From the NCBI RefSeq assembly GCF_001984095.1, contig NZ_LYVQ01000024.1, positions 1 through 43,752 on the forward strand: DNA of 43,752 bases, given 5' to 3'. Origin of the DNA: Pelomonas sp. KK5. Lineage in GTDB: Bacteria > Pseudomonadota > Gammaproteobacteria > Burkholderiales > Burkholderiaceae_C. The position numbers and the translations under genes were made by a program. The notes under the pieces are model-generated. The model was not told the origin of the DNA. It made no database searches and was given only the letters and a program-made list of their open reading frames with translations. Of this stretch, positions 1 to 9,400 are shown in pieces (the stretch's first letter is position 1; each line of letters opens with the position of its first letter).

Positions 1-1343
<1,343 letters not shown>

Positions 1344-1347
<4 letters not shown>

Positions 1348-2228
1348 TGAGCGACAACAAGGCCATCCTCACCTGCGCGCTGACCGGCGTGCTGACCGAC
1401 CCGCAGCAGCACCCGGTGCCGGTCACGCCCGCGCAGATGGCGGCCGAGGCGCGCGACGCCTTCAATGCCGGCGCGTCCATCATGCATGTGCACCTGCGCC
1501 GCCAGGAGGCCGGGCGCGGCCACCTGCCCAGCTGGGATCCCGAGGTGGCGGCCGAGGTGGTCGACGCGATCCGCGCCGCCTGCCCCGGCGTCATCATCAA
1601 CCTCACTACCGGCGTCGTCGGCCCGGACATCGAGGGGCCGCTGGCCTGCATCCGTCGGGTGCGGCCCGAGATCGCCGCCTGCAACGCCGGCAGCCTGAAC
1701 TACCTGAAGATCCGCGAGGACGGCCGCTGGGCCTGGCCGCCGATGGTCTTCGACAACCCGGTGGCCAAGGTGCAGGGCTTCCTGGACGTGATGCGCGAAT
1801 GCGGCACGCATCCGGAGTTCGAATGCTTCGACGTGGGCATCGTGCGCTCGGTCGGCATGTACCTGAAGGCCGGCCTGTTCGACGGCATTGCGGAATACAA
1901 CCTGGTGATGGGCGTCGCCTCCGGCATGCCCTGCGACGGCGAGCTGCTGAAGCTGCTGCCGCGCTACATGGCGCCGGGCGCCGTCTGGCAGGCCACGCTG
2001 ATCGGCCGCGCGGAGATCTGGCCGGTGCACCAGCTGACGGCCGAGCTCGGCGGCATGCTGCGCACCGGGCTGGAGGACACCTTCTACCTGCCGGGCGGCG
2101 AGCGTGCGAGCGGCAACGGCGCGCTGATCGAGGCGCTGGCGCGCTGCGCCGCCAACGCCGGCCGCGCTGTCGCGAGCCCGGCCGAGGCGCGTGAGCTGCT
2201 GGGCCTTACTTCGATCCCGCGGCCTTGA
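1344..2228 (+). CDS. Beta-keto acid cleavage enzyme (BKACE, DUF849 family)
   Basis: About 294 residues, the usual size of BKACE proteins (the 3-keto-5-aminohexanoate cleavage enzyme family). These Zn-dependent enzymes react a beta-keto acid with acetyl-CoA to give acetoacetate and a new CoA ester. The sequence shows the MHVHLR motif with two histidines (residues 48 and 50) expected to bind zinc, a Glu in EFECFDVG (about residue 160) expected to be the third ligand, and the C-terminal region expected to form the barrel. There are two ATG codons in a row, at 1344 and 1347; the first overlaps the TGA of the carboxylase gene, so translation is probably coupled. The substrate is unknown; the neighbour suggests a role in acyl-CoA or branched-chain or terpenoid breakdown. 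The 3' end overlaps the convergent gene on the other strand by 23 bases. Confidence 0.88.
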
Positions 2229-2658
2229 CCTGCGGCGTGCCCGCCTTGGCCTCTTCTTCCTTGATCACTTCCAGCGTCTTCCAGTCGTCGCAGACGAAGT
2301 AGGCGTCTGCGAACACCAGGTCGTGCAGCGAGCCGTCGCCGTGGCTCATGTGGCCGCCCTGGCAGACCAGGGTGCTGCGCTGCTGCTTGGCCTCGGCGAT
2401 GGCCGCACCGGCGGCCATGCTGTCGTGCATCAGGAAGCCCATCGCGTACAGCGCGACGGCGCCCAGCAGGCCGCCGCTCATCCAGCCGACGGCCTTGAAG
2501 AAGTAGACGAGGTCGGATTCCGGCGGCGGCGCGCGGCGCAGCGCCGGCCCGGACGGCAGGCGGGGCGGTTCCTCGATGCGCGGCGCAGATCCCGCGGCAT
2601 TGCGCAAGGCCGAGCGGTTGATGCCGCCGGTGGGTCGGTTGGGGGTTTGCGTGGCCAT
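2206..2658 (-). CDS. Small single-pass membrane protein, unknown function
   Basis: 150 residues. A proline-rich, probably disordered N-terminus (residues 1-48) precedes one hydrophobic segment (about 52-76, VYFFKAVGWMSGGLLGAVALYAMGF). A soluble C-terminal part follows, with two cysteines (in LVCQGG and YFVCDDW) that could form a disulfide if it is periplasmic, and a charged Lys/Glu-rich tail. I do not recognise a family. It lies 81 bases downstream of ylqF on the same strand and may be cotranscribed with it, although a palindrome sits in the gap. Its last 23 bases overlap the end of the convergent BKACE gene. The ATG at 2658 has an AGGA-like ribosome binding site. Confidence 0.7.
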   Translation of the reverse strand: MATQTPNRPTGGINRSALRNAAGSAPRIEEPPRLPSGPALRRAPPPESDLVYFFKAVGWMSGGLLGAVALYAMGFLMHDSMAAGAAIAEAKQQRSTLVCQGGHMSHGDGSLHDLVFADAYFVCDDWKTLEVIKEEEAKAGTPQVKAAGSK

Positions 2659-2714
2659 GTCCTGAGAGGAGGGCGACCCCTCGGGACGGGCGCTTAAATC
2701 GGCGCGGCGCGTCT

Positions 2715-2729
2715 GTTCGCTATGCGAAC
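2715..2729. promoter_or_regulatory. Perfect palindrome GTTCGC-TAT-GCGAAC
   Basis: A 6-bp perfect inverted repeat with a 3-base centre lies in the 81-base gap between ylqF and the small membrane protein gene. No T-run follows it on either strand, so it does not look like an intrinsic terminator. Its symmetric TTCGC/GCGAA arms resemble operators described for IclR-family regulators, but no such regulator gene is in the window. An alternative is a small mRNA hairpin. Confidence 0.4.
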
Positions 2730-2739
2730 GGCTTCGCCA

Positions 2740-3744
2740 TCAGCCGGCCTCGTTGTCGTCGCCGTCATCGTCGCCGTTGTCGGCCTGGCTCTCCGCCGCA
2801 GGGCGAACCTTGCCCCGCCGCGCCGCCTTCTGCGCCGCCTTGCGTTCGATCCGCTCCGCCTCGGCCTGCTTGCCGGCGGCGACCCAGCCGAGGAACTCCT
2901 CGGGCGTCTCCAGCGTCATGCGCCCCAGCACGCCCTGGCGGAATTCGTAGACCAGCACCTCGGCCGCCTTCTGCATGTTCACGCGTCCGCCGCTCTGCAC
3001 CGCGCCGCGCCTGCGGCCGATGGCGGCGAGCAGTTCGCCGTCGCTGGTGCCCTTGGTGTCGGCGATCAGCGCCTCGCCGAGCTTGTAGCGGGCCTCCAGT
3101 TGCGCCGGATAGCTGCCGCGCAGGTAACCCAGCAGTTCGACGGCGACTTCCTCCTCGTCGAAGGCATTGCGGCCGATCGCGCCGCTGGACGCCAGGTTGT
3201 AGCCGCTCTGCTCCACGCTGATGCGCGGCCACAGCATGCCGGGCGTGTCGTAGAGGTAGACGTCGTTGTCCAGCACGATCTTCTGCTCGATCTTGGTGAT
3301 GCCGGGCTCGTCGCCGGTCTTGGCGGCGCGCCGGCCCGAGATCGTGTTGATCAGCGTGGACTTGCCGACGTTCGGGATGCCGCAGATCAGCACCCGCACC
3401 GGCTTGGCCATGCCGCCGCGCAGCGGCACCAGCTCGCGGCAGGCCTGCACCAGCGCCTTGGCCGGCGCCGTCACGCTCGCATCCAGGCCGATGGCGCGCG
3501 TGTCCGGCTGCGCGTTGTAGTGGGCCAGCCAGGCGGCGGTGCGCGCGGGGTCCGCCAGGTCCTGCTTGTTCAGCAGCTTCAGCTTGGCCTTGCCCTCGGT
3601 CAGCTGGGCCAGCAGCGGATTGGCGCTGGAGCCGGGCAGGCGGGCGTCCAGCAGCTCGATGACGACGTCCAGGCCCTGCTTCATGCGATCGTTGATCGCA
3701 TTGCGGGTCGAGTTCATGTGGCCGGGAAACCAGTGGATCGCCAT
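2740..3744 (-). CDS. ylqF: Ribosome biogenesis GTPase YlqF/RbgA
   Basis: 334 residues, a circularly permuted GTPase of the YlqF/RbgA family that helps assemble the large ribosomal subunit. The G motifs come in the permuted order: G4 NKQD (59-62), then G1 GIPNVGKST (122-130), then G3 DTPG (166-169). The N-terminus MAIHWFPGHM is characteristic of the family and fixes the start at 3744, although the frame is open much further upstream. After the GTPase and its helical C-terminal domain comes a Lys/Arg- and Asp-rich low-complexity tail (about 290-334), likely a flexible extension. It is divergent from the cold-shock-domain gene, with 151 bases between the starts in which I see no clear promoter. 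Confidence 0.93.
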   Translation of the reverse strand: MAIHWFPGHMNSTRNAINDRMKQGLDVVIELLDARLPGSSANPLLAQLTEGKAKLKLLNKQDLADPARTAAWLAHYNAQPDTRAIGLDASVTAPAKALVQACRELVPLRGGMAKPVRVLICGIPNVGKSTLINTISGRRAAKTGDEPGITKIEQKIVLDNDVYLYDTPGMLWPRISVEQSGYNLASSGAIGRNAFDEEEVAVELLGYLRGSYPAQLEARYKLGEALIADTKGTSDGELLAAIGRRRGAVQSGGRVNMQKAAEVLVYEFRQGVLGRMTLETPEEFLGWVAAGKQAEAERIERKAAQKAARRGKVRPAAESQADNGDDDGDDNEAG

Positions 3745-3895
3745 CGGGAAGGTGCAGGTGCAGGAGAGGGAAAGACGTGGATTGTCGCCGTTGCCGGTGC
3801 TTACAGGCTGTTGCGGCTTGCCGCGGGGGCTGGCTTCATCATTGCCCTCGGCGCCGCGCATGACGCGGGCCCACGAGAACATGGAGTCGTTGGCA

Positions 3896-4294
3896 ATGAG
3901 ATTCGAAGGCAGTCTGGCAGCGTGGAACCCCGAGCGCGGCTTTGGTGCGATAGCGCCGCGGCAGAGCGGCCTGGAGGTGTTCGTCCACATCTCGGCGTTC
4001 CCGCGCGACGGTGAACCGCCCCAGCTCGGCGAGCCGCTGAGCTTCGAAATTGCAAGCGGACGTGACGGCCGCAAGGAGGCCGCGCAGGTGCTGCGCTCGA
4101 AGCGTACGGCCGGTCCGGCGCCCGCCGGCTTCATGGCTCCGTCGCGCCAGCGGCAGCGGATGGCCGGTGCCCAGCGCCGCCGCCGCCTGGGCCTCGGCGG
4201 CCTGCTGCTGGCGCTGGTGGTCGGGGCCTTCGGGCTGGTGCACCTGTCGCAATCGAAGGCGAGCCTGCCCAACCTGCACGCCGACGCACGCTGA
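3896..4294 (+). CDS. Membrane-anchored cold-shock-domain protein
   Basis: 132 residues from the ATG at 3896; an in-frame ATG at 3881 is an alternative. Residues 1-65 form a cold-shock domain (OB fold, nucleic-acid binding) with RNP1-like RGFGAI, in which the usual second Phe is Ala, and RNP2-like VFVHI. A basic linker (about 83-97, with RRRR) leads to one hydrophobic helix (about 98-117, LGLGGLLLALVVGAFGLVHL) and a short tail. By the positive-inside rule the cold-shock domain should face the cytoplasm. In many proteobacteria this domain is fused to a multi-helix DUF1294 membrane domain; here only one helix is present, so this may be a shortened relative. A strong terminator follows. Its role is unknown; binding RNA or single-stranded DNA at the membrane is inference. 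Confidence 0.8.
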   Translation: MRFEGSLAAWNPERGFGAIAPRQSGLEVFVHISAFPRDGEPPQLGEPLSFEIASGRDGRKEAAQVLRSKRTAGPAPAGFMAPSRQRQRMAGAQRRRRLGLGGLLLALVVGAFGLVHLSQSKASLPNLHADAR

Positions 4295-4307
4295 GCCACC
4301 AGCAATG

Positions 4308-4335
4308 AAAAAGCCCACCGGTCGGTGGGCTTTGT
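4308..4335. terminator. Bidirectional intrinsic terminator
   Basis: The arms AAAGCCCACCG (4310-4320) and CGGTGGGCTTT (4323-4333) are perfectly complementary and separated by GT. A-rich and T-rich flanks on either side let it act on both strands. It lies between two convergent genes, the cold-shock-domain gene (+) and the TonB-domain gene (-), and should end both. Confidence 0.88.
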
Positions 4336-4360
4336 CTTGTCCGGAACGGTGCCGGATGGA

Positions 4361-4678
4361 TCAGTCTTCGTTGCTGAACACCAGCTTGACTTCGTGCGTC
4401 TGCTTTTCGCCGCTGGCCTCGAAGCGCCAGTCCATCAGCGCCGACTTGACGGCGCGGTCGAAGACCTTGCGCGGCGTGGCTTCGACGATGTCCACCGCGC
4501 TGACCTTGCCGTCGGCTTCGATCGACAGCTTGGCCTTGACGGTGCCGCTGGTGACGGAGGCCTGCACGGCTTCGCGCGGGAACTCGGGCGGGACCTTCTT
4601 GATGACCTTGGGGTCGGCGTGGGCGGCGCCCATGGCGAGGGCGAAGGCGGCGAGGGCGGTGAGGGACTTGATGTTCAT
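4361..4678 (-). CDS. Periplasmic stand-alone TonB C-terminal domain protein
   Basis: 105 residues. A signal peptide (1-21, cleavage after AAHA) precedes a single TonB-type C-terminal domain (about 35-100), recognisable by PPEFPREAVQASVTSGTVKA, by GKVSAVDIVEATPRKVFDRAV and by the ALMDWRFEASG strand. It lacks the membrane anchor and Pro-rich spacer of a true TonB, so it cannot by itself couple ExbBD to receptors. Such small proteins are common in Burkholderiales and their role is unclear. It lies 65 bases downstream of the chemotaxis receptor gene on the same strand. A GAGG ribosome binding site precedes the start. Confidence 0.85.
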   Translation of the reverse strand: MNIKSLTALAAFALAMGAAHADPKVIKKVPPEFPREAVQASVTSGTVKAKLSIEADGKVSAVDIVEATPRKVFDRAVKSALMDWRFEASGEKQTHEVKLVFSNED

Positions 4679-4743
4679 GTTGGATGCCTCGTATTGATGC
4701 GTTGAGGTAACGGGTTATTCGGTTGGATTGATCAGGCGGGCGC

Positions 4744-6297
4744 TCAGGCCGGAATCGCGCGGAAGAAGCCCACCGCATCGAGCAGGCGCGAGGAACTGGT
4801 CTTCAGCGCATCGGTGGCGACGCTGAGGTCGTCCACCAGCGTGGTGTTGGCCTGGGTGGCGCGGTCCAGCTCGCTCATCGCGTTGTTGACGACGCCGACG
4901 CCGCTGGCCTGTTCCTGGGCCGAATGCGAGATTTCCTCGATCAGCTGGCCCATGTTGTTCACTTCGTCCACGACCGAGCGGATCGTGATGCCGGCGTTGT
5001 CCACCAGCTTGGTGCCGTTGTCGACCTTGGTGGAGGACTCGACGATCAGCGCCTTGATCTCCTTGGCGGCGGTGGCGCTGCGCTGGGCCAGCGAGCGCAC
5101 CTCGGCGGCGACCACAGCGAAGCCGCGGCCGTGCTCGCCGGCGCGGGCGGCTTCCACCGCGGCGTTCAGGGCGAGGATGTTGGTCTGGAAGGCGATGCCG
5201 TCGATCACGCCGATGATGTCGCCGATCTTCTTGGAGCTGGCGCTGATCTCTTCCATCGTCGAGACCACGCGCGACACCACGTCGCCGCCGGCCGAGGCCG
5301 ACTGGCGCGCCTTGGTGGCGATGCCGGCGGCGCGGCGGGTCAGGTCGCTGGCCTCGTTGAGGTTGGAGGCGATCTGCTCCACCGAGGCGGCGGTGTTCTG
5401 CAGGCTGGCGGCCGAGCGGGCGGTGCGGTCGCTGAGGTTCACGTTGCTGCCGGCGATGGCGCTGGAGCTGTGGGCCACCTCGTTGGCGGCGGTGCTGACG
5501 CTGGTCACCACGCCGGACAGGGCTGTCTGCATGTCCTGCATCGCGCGCAGCATCTGGCTCAGTTCGTCGCTGCCTTCCACGCGGATCGCCTGGGTCAGGT
5601 CGCCGGCACTGATGGCCTCGGCCGCGGCCTTGGCCTGGCGGGCCGGCACGACGATCGAGCGGGCGATGACGACGCCGCCGCCCACGCCGATGACCGCAGC
5701 CACGGCGATCAGCACGAAGGTCACCAGCACCGAGTTGCGGGCGATCTGGCCGCCGTTGACGGCCAGGTCATGGGCGTTGGCGAACTGCAGGTCCACGAGG
5801 CCCTTGAGGCCGTCCTGGTAGGCCTGCTGGGCCGGGCGCACGTCGGTGATCAGGCTCTCGCGGGCTTCGTCGGGGCTGCCGTCGGCCTGCACCTTCTGGA
5901 ACTTGGCGACGGATTCGAAGAACTTGGCCTGGCGCTCGCGCACGTCGCGGATCAGGCCCTTCTCCTTGTCGCCGTCGAGCTTGGCGTCGAGGCTGGCGAG
6001 CTGCTTCTCGCTGTCGGCCAGCGCGCCGGCGATGGCGGCCTTCTGCTTCTTGATGCCGCCGGCGGTGTCCAGCAGCAGCAGGTCGCGCGAGGCGCGGGCG
6101 ATGACGTTGACGCTGCCGTCCAGGTCGTTGGCGGCGGCGATCTTGACCAGGCTCGAGTTGGCGGTGCGGTCCAGGTCGCCGGCCAGGCGGCTGGCGTTGG
6201 AGGCGCCGTAGCTGCCGATGGCGATCAGCAGCAGGATCAGCAGGCCATAGCTGACCGCCAGGCGGTAGCTGATGCGCAACTGTGTCAGCAAATTCAT
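4744..6297 (-). CDS. Methyl-accepting chemotaxis protein
   Basis: 517 residues with the classical transmembrane receptor layout. TM1 is about 12-32, the periplasmic sensor of about 155 residues resembles a four-helix-bundle (4HB_MCP) domain, TM2 is about 189-213, and a HAMP domain follows (about 214-266). The cytoplasmic signalling coiled coil carries the conserved hairpin [21 protein letters not shown] and [18 protein letters not shown], where CheA and CheW bind. There is no C-terminal CheR-docking pentapeptide, as the protein ends in FFRAIPA. The ligand cannot be told from sequence. The start has an AGGGA-like ribosome binding site, and an 8-bp inverted repeat lies about 40 bases upstream. 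Confidence 0.95.
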   Translation of the reverse strand: MNLLTQLRISYRLAVSYGLLILLLIAIGSYGASNASRLAGDLDRTANSSLVKIAAANDLDGSVNVIARASRDLLLLDTAGGIKKQKAAIAGALADSEKQLASLDAKLDGDKEKGLIRDVRERQAKFFESVAKFQKVQADGSPDEARESLITDVRPAQQAYQDGLKGLVDLQFANAHDLAVNGGQIARNSVLVTFVLIAVAAVIGVGGGVVIARSIVVPARQAKAAAEAISAGDLTQAIRVEGSDELSQMLRAMQDMQTALSGVVTSVSTAANEVAHSSSAIAGSNVNLSDRTARSAASLQNTAASVEQIASNLNEASDLTRRAAGIATKARQSASAGGDVVSRVVSTMEEISASSKKIGDIIGVIDGIAFQTNILALNAAVEAARAGEHGRGFAVVAAEVRSLAQRSATAAKEIKALIVESSTKVDNGTKLVDNAGITIRSVVDEVNNMGQLIEEISHSAQEQASGVGVVNNAMSELDRATQANTTLVDDLSVATDALKTSSSRLLDAVGFFRAIPA

Positions 6298-6333
6298 GGG
6301 GTGGTTCCCTCGCGACTTGATGTTGTGGTGCGG

Positions 6334-6357
6334 CGGATCGATCGGTGTGTCGATCCG
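6334..6357. promoter_or_regulatory. 8-bp inverted repeat upstream of the chemotaxis receptor gene
   Basis: CGGATCGA (6334-6341) and TCGATCCG (6350-6357) are perfectly complementary with an 8-base spacer. The repeat is in the 177-base gap between yggS and the receptor gene, 37 bases upstream of the receptor start. It could be an operator or a hairpin in the 5' leader. I could not identify a convincing sigma-28 promoter for the receptor gene here. Confidence 0.4.
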
Positions 6358-6474
6358 GCATGCAGACAGTGTCGCGGGGCTTGGCCCGATACCGCTCGAA
6401 TCAGGCGTTAGGGCTCGTGAACAAGTTCGCAGCGGCCTCTCGGGATTACCCTTGGTGTTGCCGGGGGTGCGGGG

Positions 6475-7173
6475 TCAGGCCTTGCTACGCGTGCCAAATA
6501 TTGCCGAACCGATGCGGACCATGGTCGAACCTTCGGCGATCGCGGCTTCGAGATCGGCGCTCATGCCGATGGACAGGGTGTCGAGTTGCGTGAGGCCGTT
6601 GCTGATCAGTCGCGCCTGCAGAGCGGCCAAAGCCCGATGCGGAATGCGCTGCGCCTCGAAGTCGCCTTCGGGCTCGGGCACGGCCATCAGCCCGCGCAGG
6701 GCGAGGCGCGGGAGCGCAGCCACTTCACGGGCCAGCGTCTCGACATCGGCCGGCGCCACGCCACTCTTGCTCGCCTCGCCGCTGATGTTGACCTGCAGGC
6801 AGACGTTCAACGGCGGCATCCCCGCGGGCCGCTGCTCCGACAGCCGCTGCGCGATCTTCAGCCGGTCCACGCTGTGCACCCAGTCGAAGGCCTCGGCCAC
6901 CGGCTTGGTCTTGTTGCTCTGCAAGGGGCCGATCAGGTGCCATTCGACACCGCTGCGGATGTCCGTTAGGTCCTCAATCTTGTCTAAGGCTTCCTGGACG
7001 TAGTTCTCACCGAAGCGGCGCGCACCGGCGGCGTGCGCCTCGCGCACCGCCATGGAGGGAAATGTCTTCGAAACCACGAGCAGCGTGACGCTTTGCGCGC
7101 TGCGTCCGGCCTTGGCGCAGGCGGCTTCGATGCGGGCTTCGGTGCGGTGTAAGTTTTCGGGGATCGTCGCCAT
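6475..7173 (-). CDS. yggS: YggS/PROSC-family pyridoxal phosphate homeostasis protein
   Basis: 232 residues from the ATG at 7173 (MATIPENL, matching the family N-terminus). A two-codon-longer run from 7194 or 7185 is open but would overlap the pilT start. The family folds as a single alanine-racemase-like TIM barrel, binds PLP through a lysine, here in LLVVSKTFP, and buffers PLP and amino/keto acid pools without known catalysis. Other family signatures are GARRFGENYVQEA, WHLIGPLQSNK, LSIGMSADLEAAI and GSTMVRIGSAIFG. It is divergent from pilT, with only 10 bases between start codons; the same neighbourhood occurs in Pseudomonas, where yggS sits next to pilT. Confidence 0.95.
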   Translation of the reverse strand: MATIPENLHRTEARIEAACAKAGRSAQSVTLLVVSKTFPSMAVREAHAAGARRFGENYVQEALDKIEDLTDIRSGVEWHLIGPLQSNKTKPVAEAFDWVHSVDRLKIAQRLSEQRPAGMPPLNVCLQVNISGEASKSGVAPADVETLAREVAALPRLALRGLMAVPEPEGDFEAQRIPHRALAALQARLISNGLTQLDTLSIGMSADLEAAIAEGSTMVRIGSAIFGTRSKA

Positions 7174-7183
7174 AATGGCTTGC
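7171..7183 (+). promoter_or_regulatory. -10-like element of pilT, giving a leaderless start
   Basis: CATAAT (7171-7176, five of six matches to TATAAT) is followed by exactly 7 bases and then the pilT ATG at 7184. Transcription would begin at or next to the start codon. No Shine-Dalgarno sequence precedes the ATG, which fits leaderless translation. No good -35 hexamer is visible. The element overlaps the first codons of the divergent yggS gene. Confidence 0.5.
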
Positions 7184-8227
7184 ATGGACATCACTCAACT
7201 GCTGGCATTCTCAGTCAAGAACAAGGCCTCGGACTTGCACCTCTCGGCCGGCCTGCCGCCGATGATCCGGGTCCATGGCGATGTGCGCCGCATCAACGTC
7301 GAGGCGCTGGACCACCGCGCCGTCCACGACATGGTGTACGACATCATGAACGACTCCCAGCGCAAGGTGTACGAGGAGACGCTGGAGGTCGACTTCTCCT
7401 TCGAGATCCAGGGCCTGGCGCGCTTCCGCGTCAATGCCTTCAACCAGAACCGCGGCGCGGGCGCGGTGTTCCGCACCATTCCGTCCAAGATCCTCTCGCT
7501 GGAGCAGCTGAGCGCGCCCAAGGTCTTTGCCGAGCTGGCGCTGAAGCCGCGCGGCATGGTGCTGGTGACCGGCCCGACCGGCTCCGGCAAGTCGACCACG
7601 CTGGCCGCGATGATCAACCACCTCAACGAGAGCGAGTACGGCCACATCCTCACGATCGAGGATCCGATCGAGTTCGTGCACGAGTCCAAGAAGAGCCTGA
7701 TCAACCAGCGCGAGGTCGGCCCGCACACGATGAGCTTCTCCAACGCGCTGCGCTCGGCGCTGCGCGAGGACCCGGACTGCGTGCTGGTCGGTGAAATGCG
7801 CGATCTGGAAACCATCCGCCTGGCGCTGACCGCGGCCGAGACGGGTCACCTGGTCTTCGGCACGCTGCACACGTCTTCCGCCGCCAAGACGGTGGACCGC
7901 ATCGTCGACGTGTTCCCCGCGGCCGAGAAGGAGATGGTCCGCGCGATGGTGTCCGAGTCGCTGGTGGCGGTGATCTCGCAGAGCCTGTGCAAGCTCAAGG
8001 ACGGCTCGGGCCGTGTGGCGGCGCACGAGATCATGCTGGGCACCTCGGCCATCCGCAACCTGATCCGCGAGAACAAGGTGGCGCAGATGTATTCCGCCAT
8101 CCAGACCGGCAACCAGATGGGCATGCAGACGCTGGACCAGAACCTGACGGACCTGGTGCGGCGCAATGTCATTTCGCCTGCCGAGGCACGGTCGAAAGCA
8201 AAGTTCCCCGAGAACTTCCCGGGCTGA
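7184..8227 (+). CDS. pilT: Type IV pilus retraction ATPase PilT
   Basis: 347 residues, standard for PilT, the hexameric ATPase that depolymerises type IV pili for twitching motility. An N-terminal PAS-like domain (KASDLHLSAGLPPMIRVHGDV) precedes the RecA-like ATPase with Walker A GPTGSGKST (130-138), the Asp box around TIEDPIEFVH, Walker B CVLVGEMRD, the His box ETGHLVFGTLHT, and the PilT-specific AIRNLIRE motif near the C-terminus. The ATG at 7184 gives the family's usual MDITQLLAFSVKN start. pilU follows 27 bases downstream. Confidence 0.97.
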   Translation: MDITQLLAFSVKNKASDLHLSAGLPPMIRVHGDVRRINVEALDHRAVHDMVYDIMNDSQRKVYEETLEVDFSFEIQGLARFRVNAFNQNRGAGAVFRTIPSKILSLEQLSAPKVFAELALKPRGMVLVTGPTGSGKSTTLAAMINHLNESEYGHILTIEDPIEFVHESKKSLINQREVGPHTMSFSNALRSALREDPDCVLVGEMRDLETIRLALTAAETGHLVFGTLHTSSAAKTVDRIVDVFPAAEKEMVRAMVSESLVAVISQSLCKLKDGSGRVAAHEIMLGTSAIRNLIRENKVAQMYSAIQTGNQMGMQTLDQNLTDLVRRNVISPAEARSKAKFPENFPG

Positions 8228-8254
8228 TCGCCGCATACCTAACGAGGACTCTCC

Positions 8255-9391
8255 ATGGAACGCGACCAGGCCTCCAAGTTCATCAACGACCTCTTGCGCC
8301 TGATGGTCTCGCGCAAGGGCTCCGACCTGTTCCTCACCGCCGACTTCCCGCCCGCGGTGAAGGTGGACGGCAAGGTCACCAAGGTCTCGCCGCAGCCGCT
8401 CACCGGCCAGCACACGCTGCAGCTGGCCCGCTCGATCATGAACGACAAGCAGGCGGCCGAGTTCGAGCGCACGAAGGAATGCAACTTCGCGATCTCGCCG
8501 CAGGGCATCGGCCGCTTCCGGGCCAACGCCTTCCTTCAGCAGGGCCAGGTGGGCCTGGTGCTGCGGACCATTCCCGCCACGCTGCCGACGATCGCCTCGC
8601 TGGACCTGCCGCCGGTACTGCGCGAGGTGGTGCAGAACAAGCGTGGCCTCGTGATCGTCGTTGGCGCCACCGGCTCGGGCAAGAGCACCTCGCTGGCCGC
8701 GATGATCGACGAGCGCAACGAGACGACCTACGGCCACATCATCACGATCGAGGACCCGATCGAGTTCGTCCACCCGCACAAGAACTGCATCGTCACTCAG
8801 CGTGAGGTCGGCATCGACACCGACACCTGGGAGTCGGCGCTGAAGAACTCGCTGCGCCAGGCGCCCGACGTGATCCTGATGGGCGAGCTGCGCGACCGCG
8901 AGACGATGGAGCACGCGGTGGCCTTCGCCGAGACCGGCCACCTGTGCATGGCCACGCTGCACGCCAACAGCGCCAACCAGGCGCTGGACCGCATCATCAA
9001 CTTCTTCCCCGAGGAACGCCGCAGCCAGCTGCTGATGGACCTCTCGCTGAACCTGCGGGCGCTGGTCTCGCAGCGCCTGCTGCCGCGCCGCGAGGGCAAG
9101 GGCCGCATCGCCGCGGTCGAGATCCTGCTGAACACGCCGCTGGTGTCCGACCTGATCTTCAAGGGCGAGGTCAGCGAGATCAAGGAGCTGATGAAGCGCT
9201 CGCGCGAGGTCGGCATGCAGACCTTCGACCAGGCACTGTTCGATCTCTACGAGATCGGCAAGGTGACCTACGAGGACGCGCTGCGCAATGCCGACTCGGT
9301 CAACGACCTGCGGCTGCAGATCAAGCTGAACAGCGAGCGGGCGCGCTCGGGCGACCTGTCATCCGGCACGGAGCACCTGAGCATCATGTAA
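8255..9391 (+). CDS. pilU: PilT-dependent accessory retraction ATPase PilU
   Basis: 378 residues. This paralogue of PilT supports pilus retraction, acting with PilT in species where it has been tested. It has an N-terminal domain (KGSDLFLTADFPPAVKVDGKV), Walker A GATGSGKST (147-155), Walker B VILMGELRDRE and the His box ETGHLCMATLHANS. The C-terminal extension (about 345-378), ending in LSSGTEHLSIM, distinguishes it from PilT. A GAGGA ribosome binding site precedes the ATG. It is surely cotranscribed with pilT. Confidence 0.95.
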   Translation: MERDQASKFINDLLRLMVSRKGSDLFLTADFPPAVKVDGKVTKVSPQPLTGQHTLQLARSIMNDKQAAEFERTKECNFAISPQGIGRFRANAFLQQGQVGLVLRTIPATLPTIASLDLPPVLREVVQNKRGLVIVVGATGSGKSTSLAAMIDERNETTYGHIITIEDPIEFVHPHKNCIVTQREVGIDTDTWESALKNSLRQAPDVILMGELRDRETMEHAVAFAETGHLCMATLHANSANQALDRIINFFPEERRSQLLMDLSLNLRALVSQRLLPRREGKGRIAAVEILLNTPLVSDLIFKGEVSEIKELMKRSREVGMQTFDQALFDLYEIGKVTYEDALRNADSVNDLRLQIKLNSERARSGDLSSGTEHLSIM

Positions 9392-9400
9392 GGTGGCGGG

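Noticed and set aside
3751-3764. Tandem GTGCAG repeat upstream of ylqF
   Set aside because: Only two copies of 6 bases; too short to mean anything without conservation.
4924-6411. 495-residue plus-strand frame opposite the chemotaxis receptor gene
   Set aside because: Low-complexity Gly/Ala/Asp/His/Val sequence produced by antisense reading of a helical coiled-coil gene.
6475-7194. Longer yggS start at 7194 or 7185
   Set aside because: Would overlap the pilT start and adds residues (MMSMQAI) not found in the family; the ATG at 7173 gives the usual MATIPENL.
7211-8962. 583-residue minus-strand frame across pilT and pilU
   Set aside because: Compositional shadow of two well-recognised ATPase genes; repetitive Val/Asp/His/Arg/Leu content and no domain.
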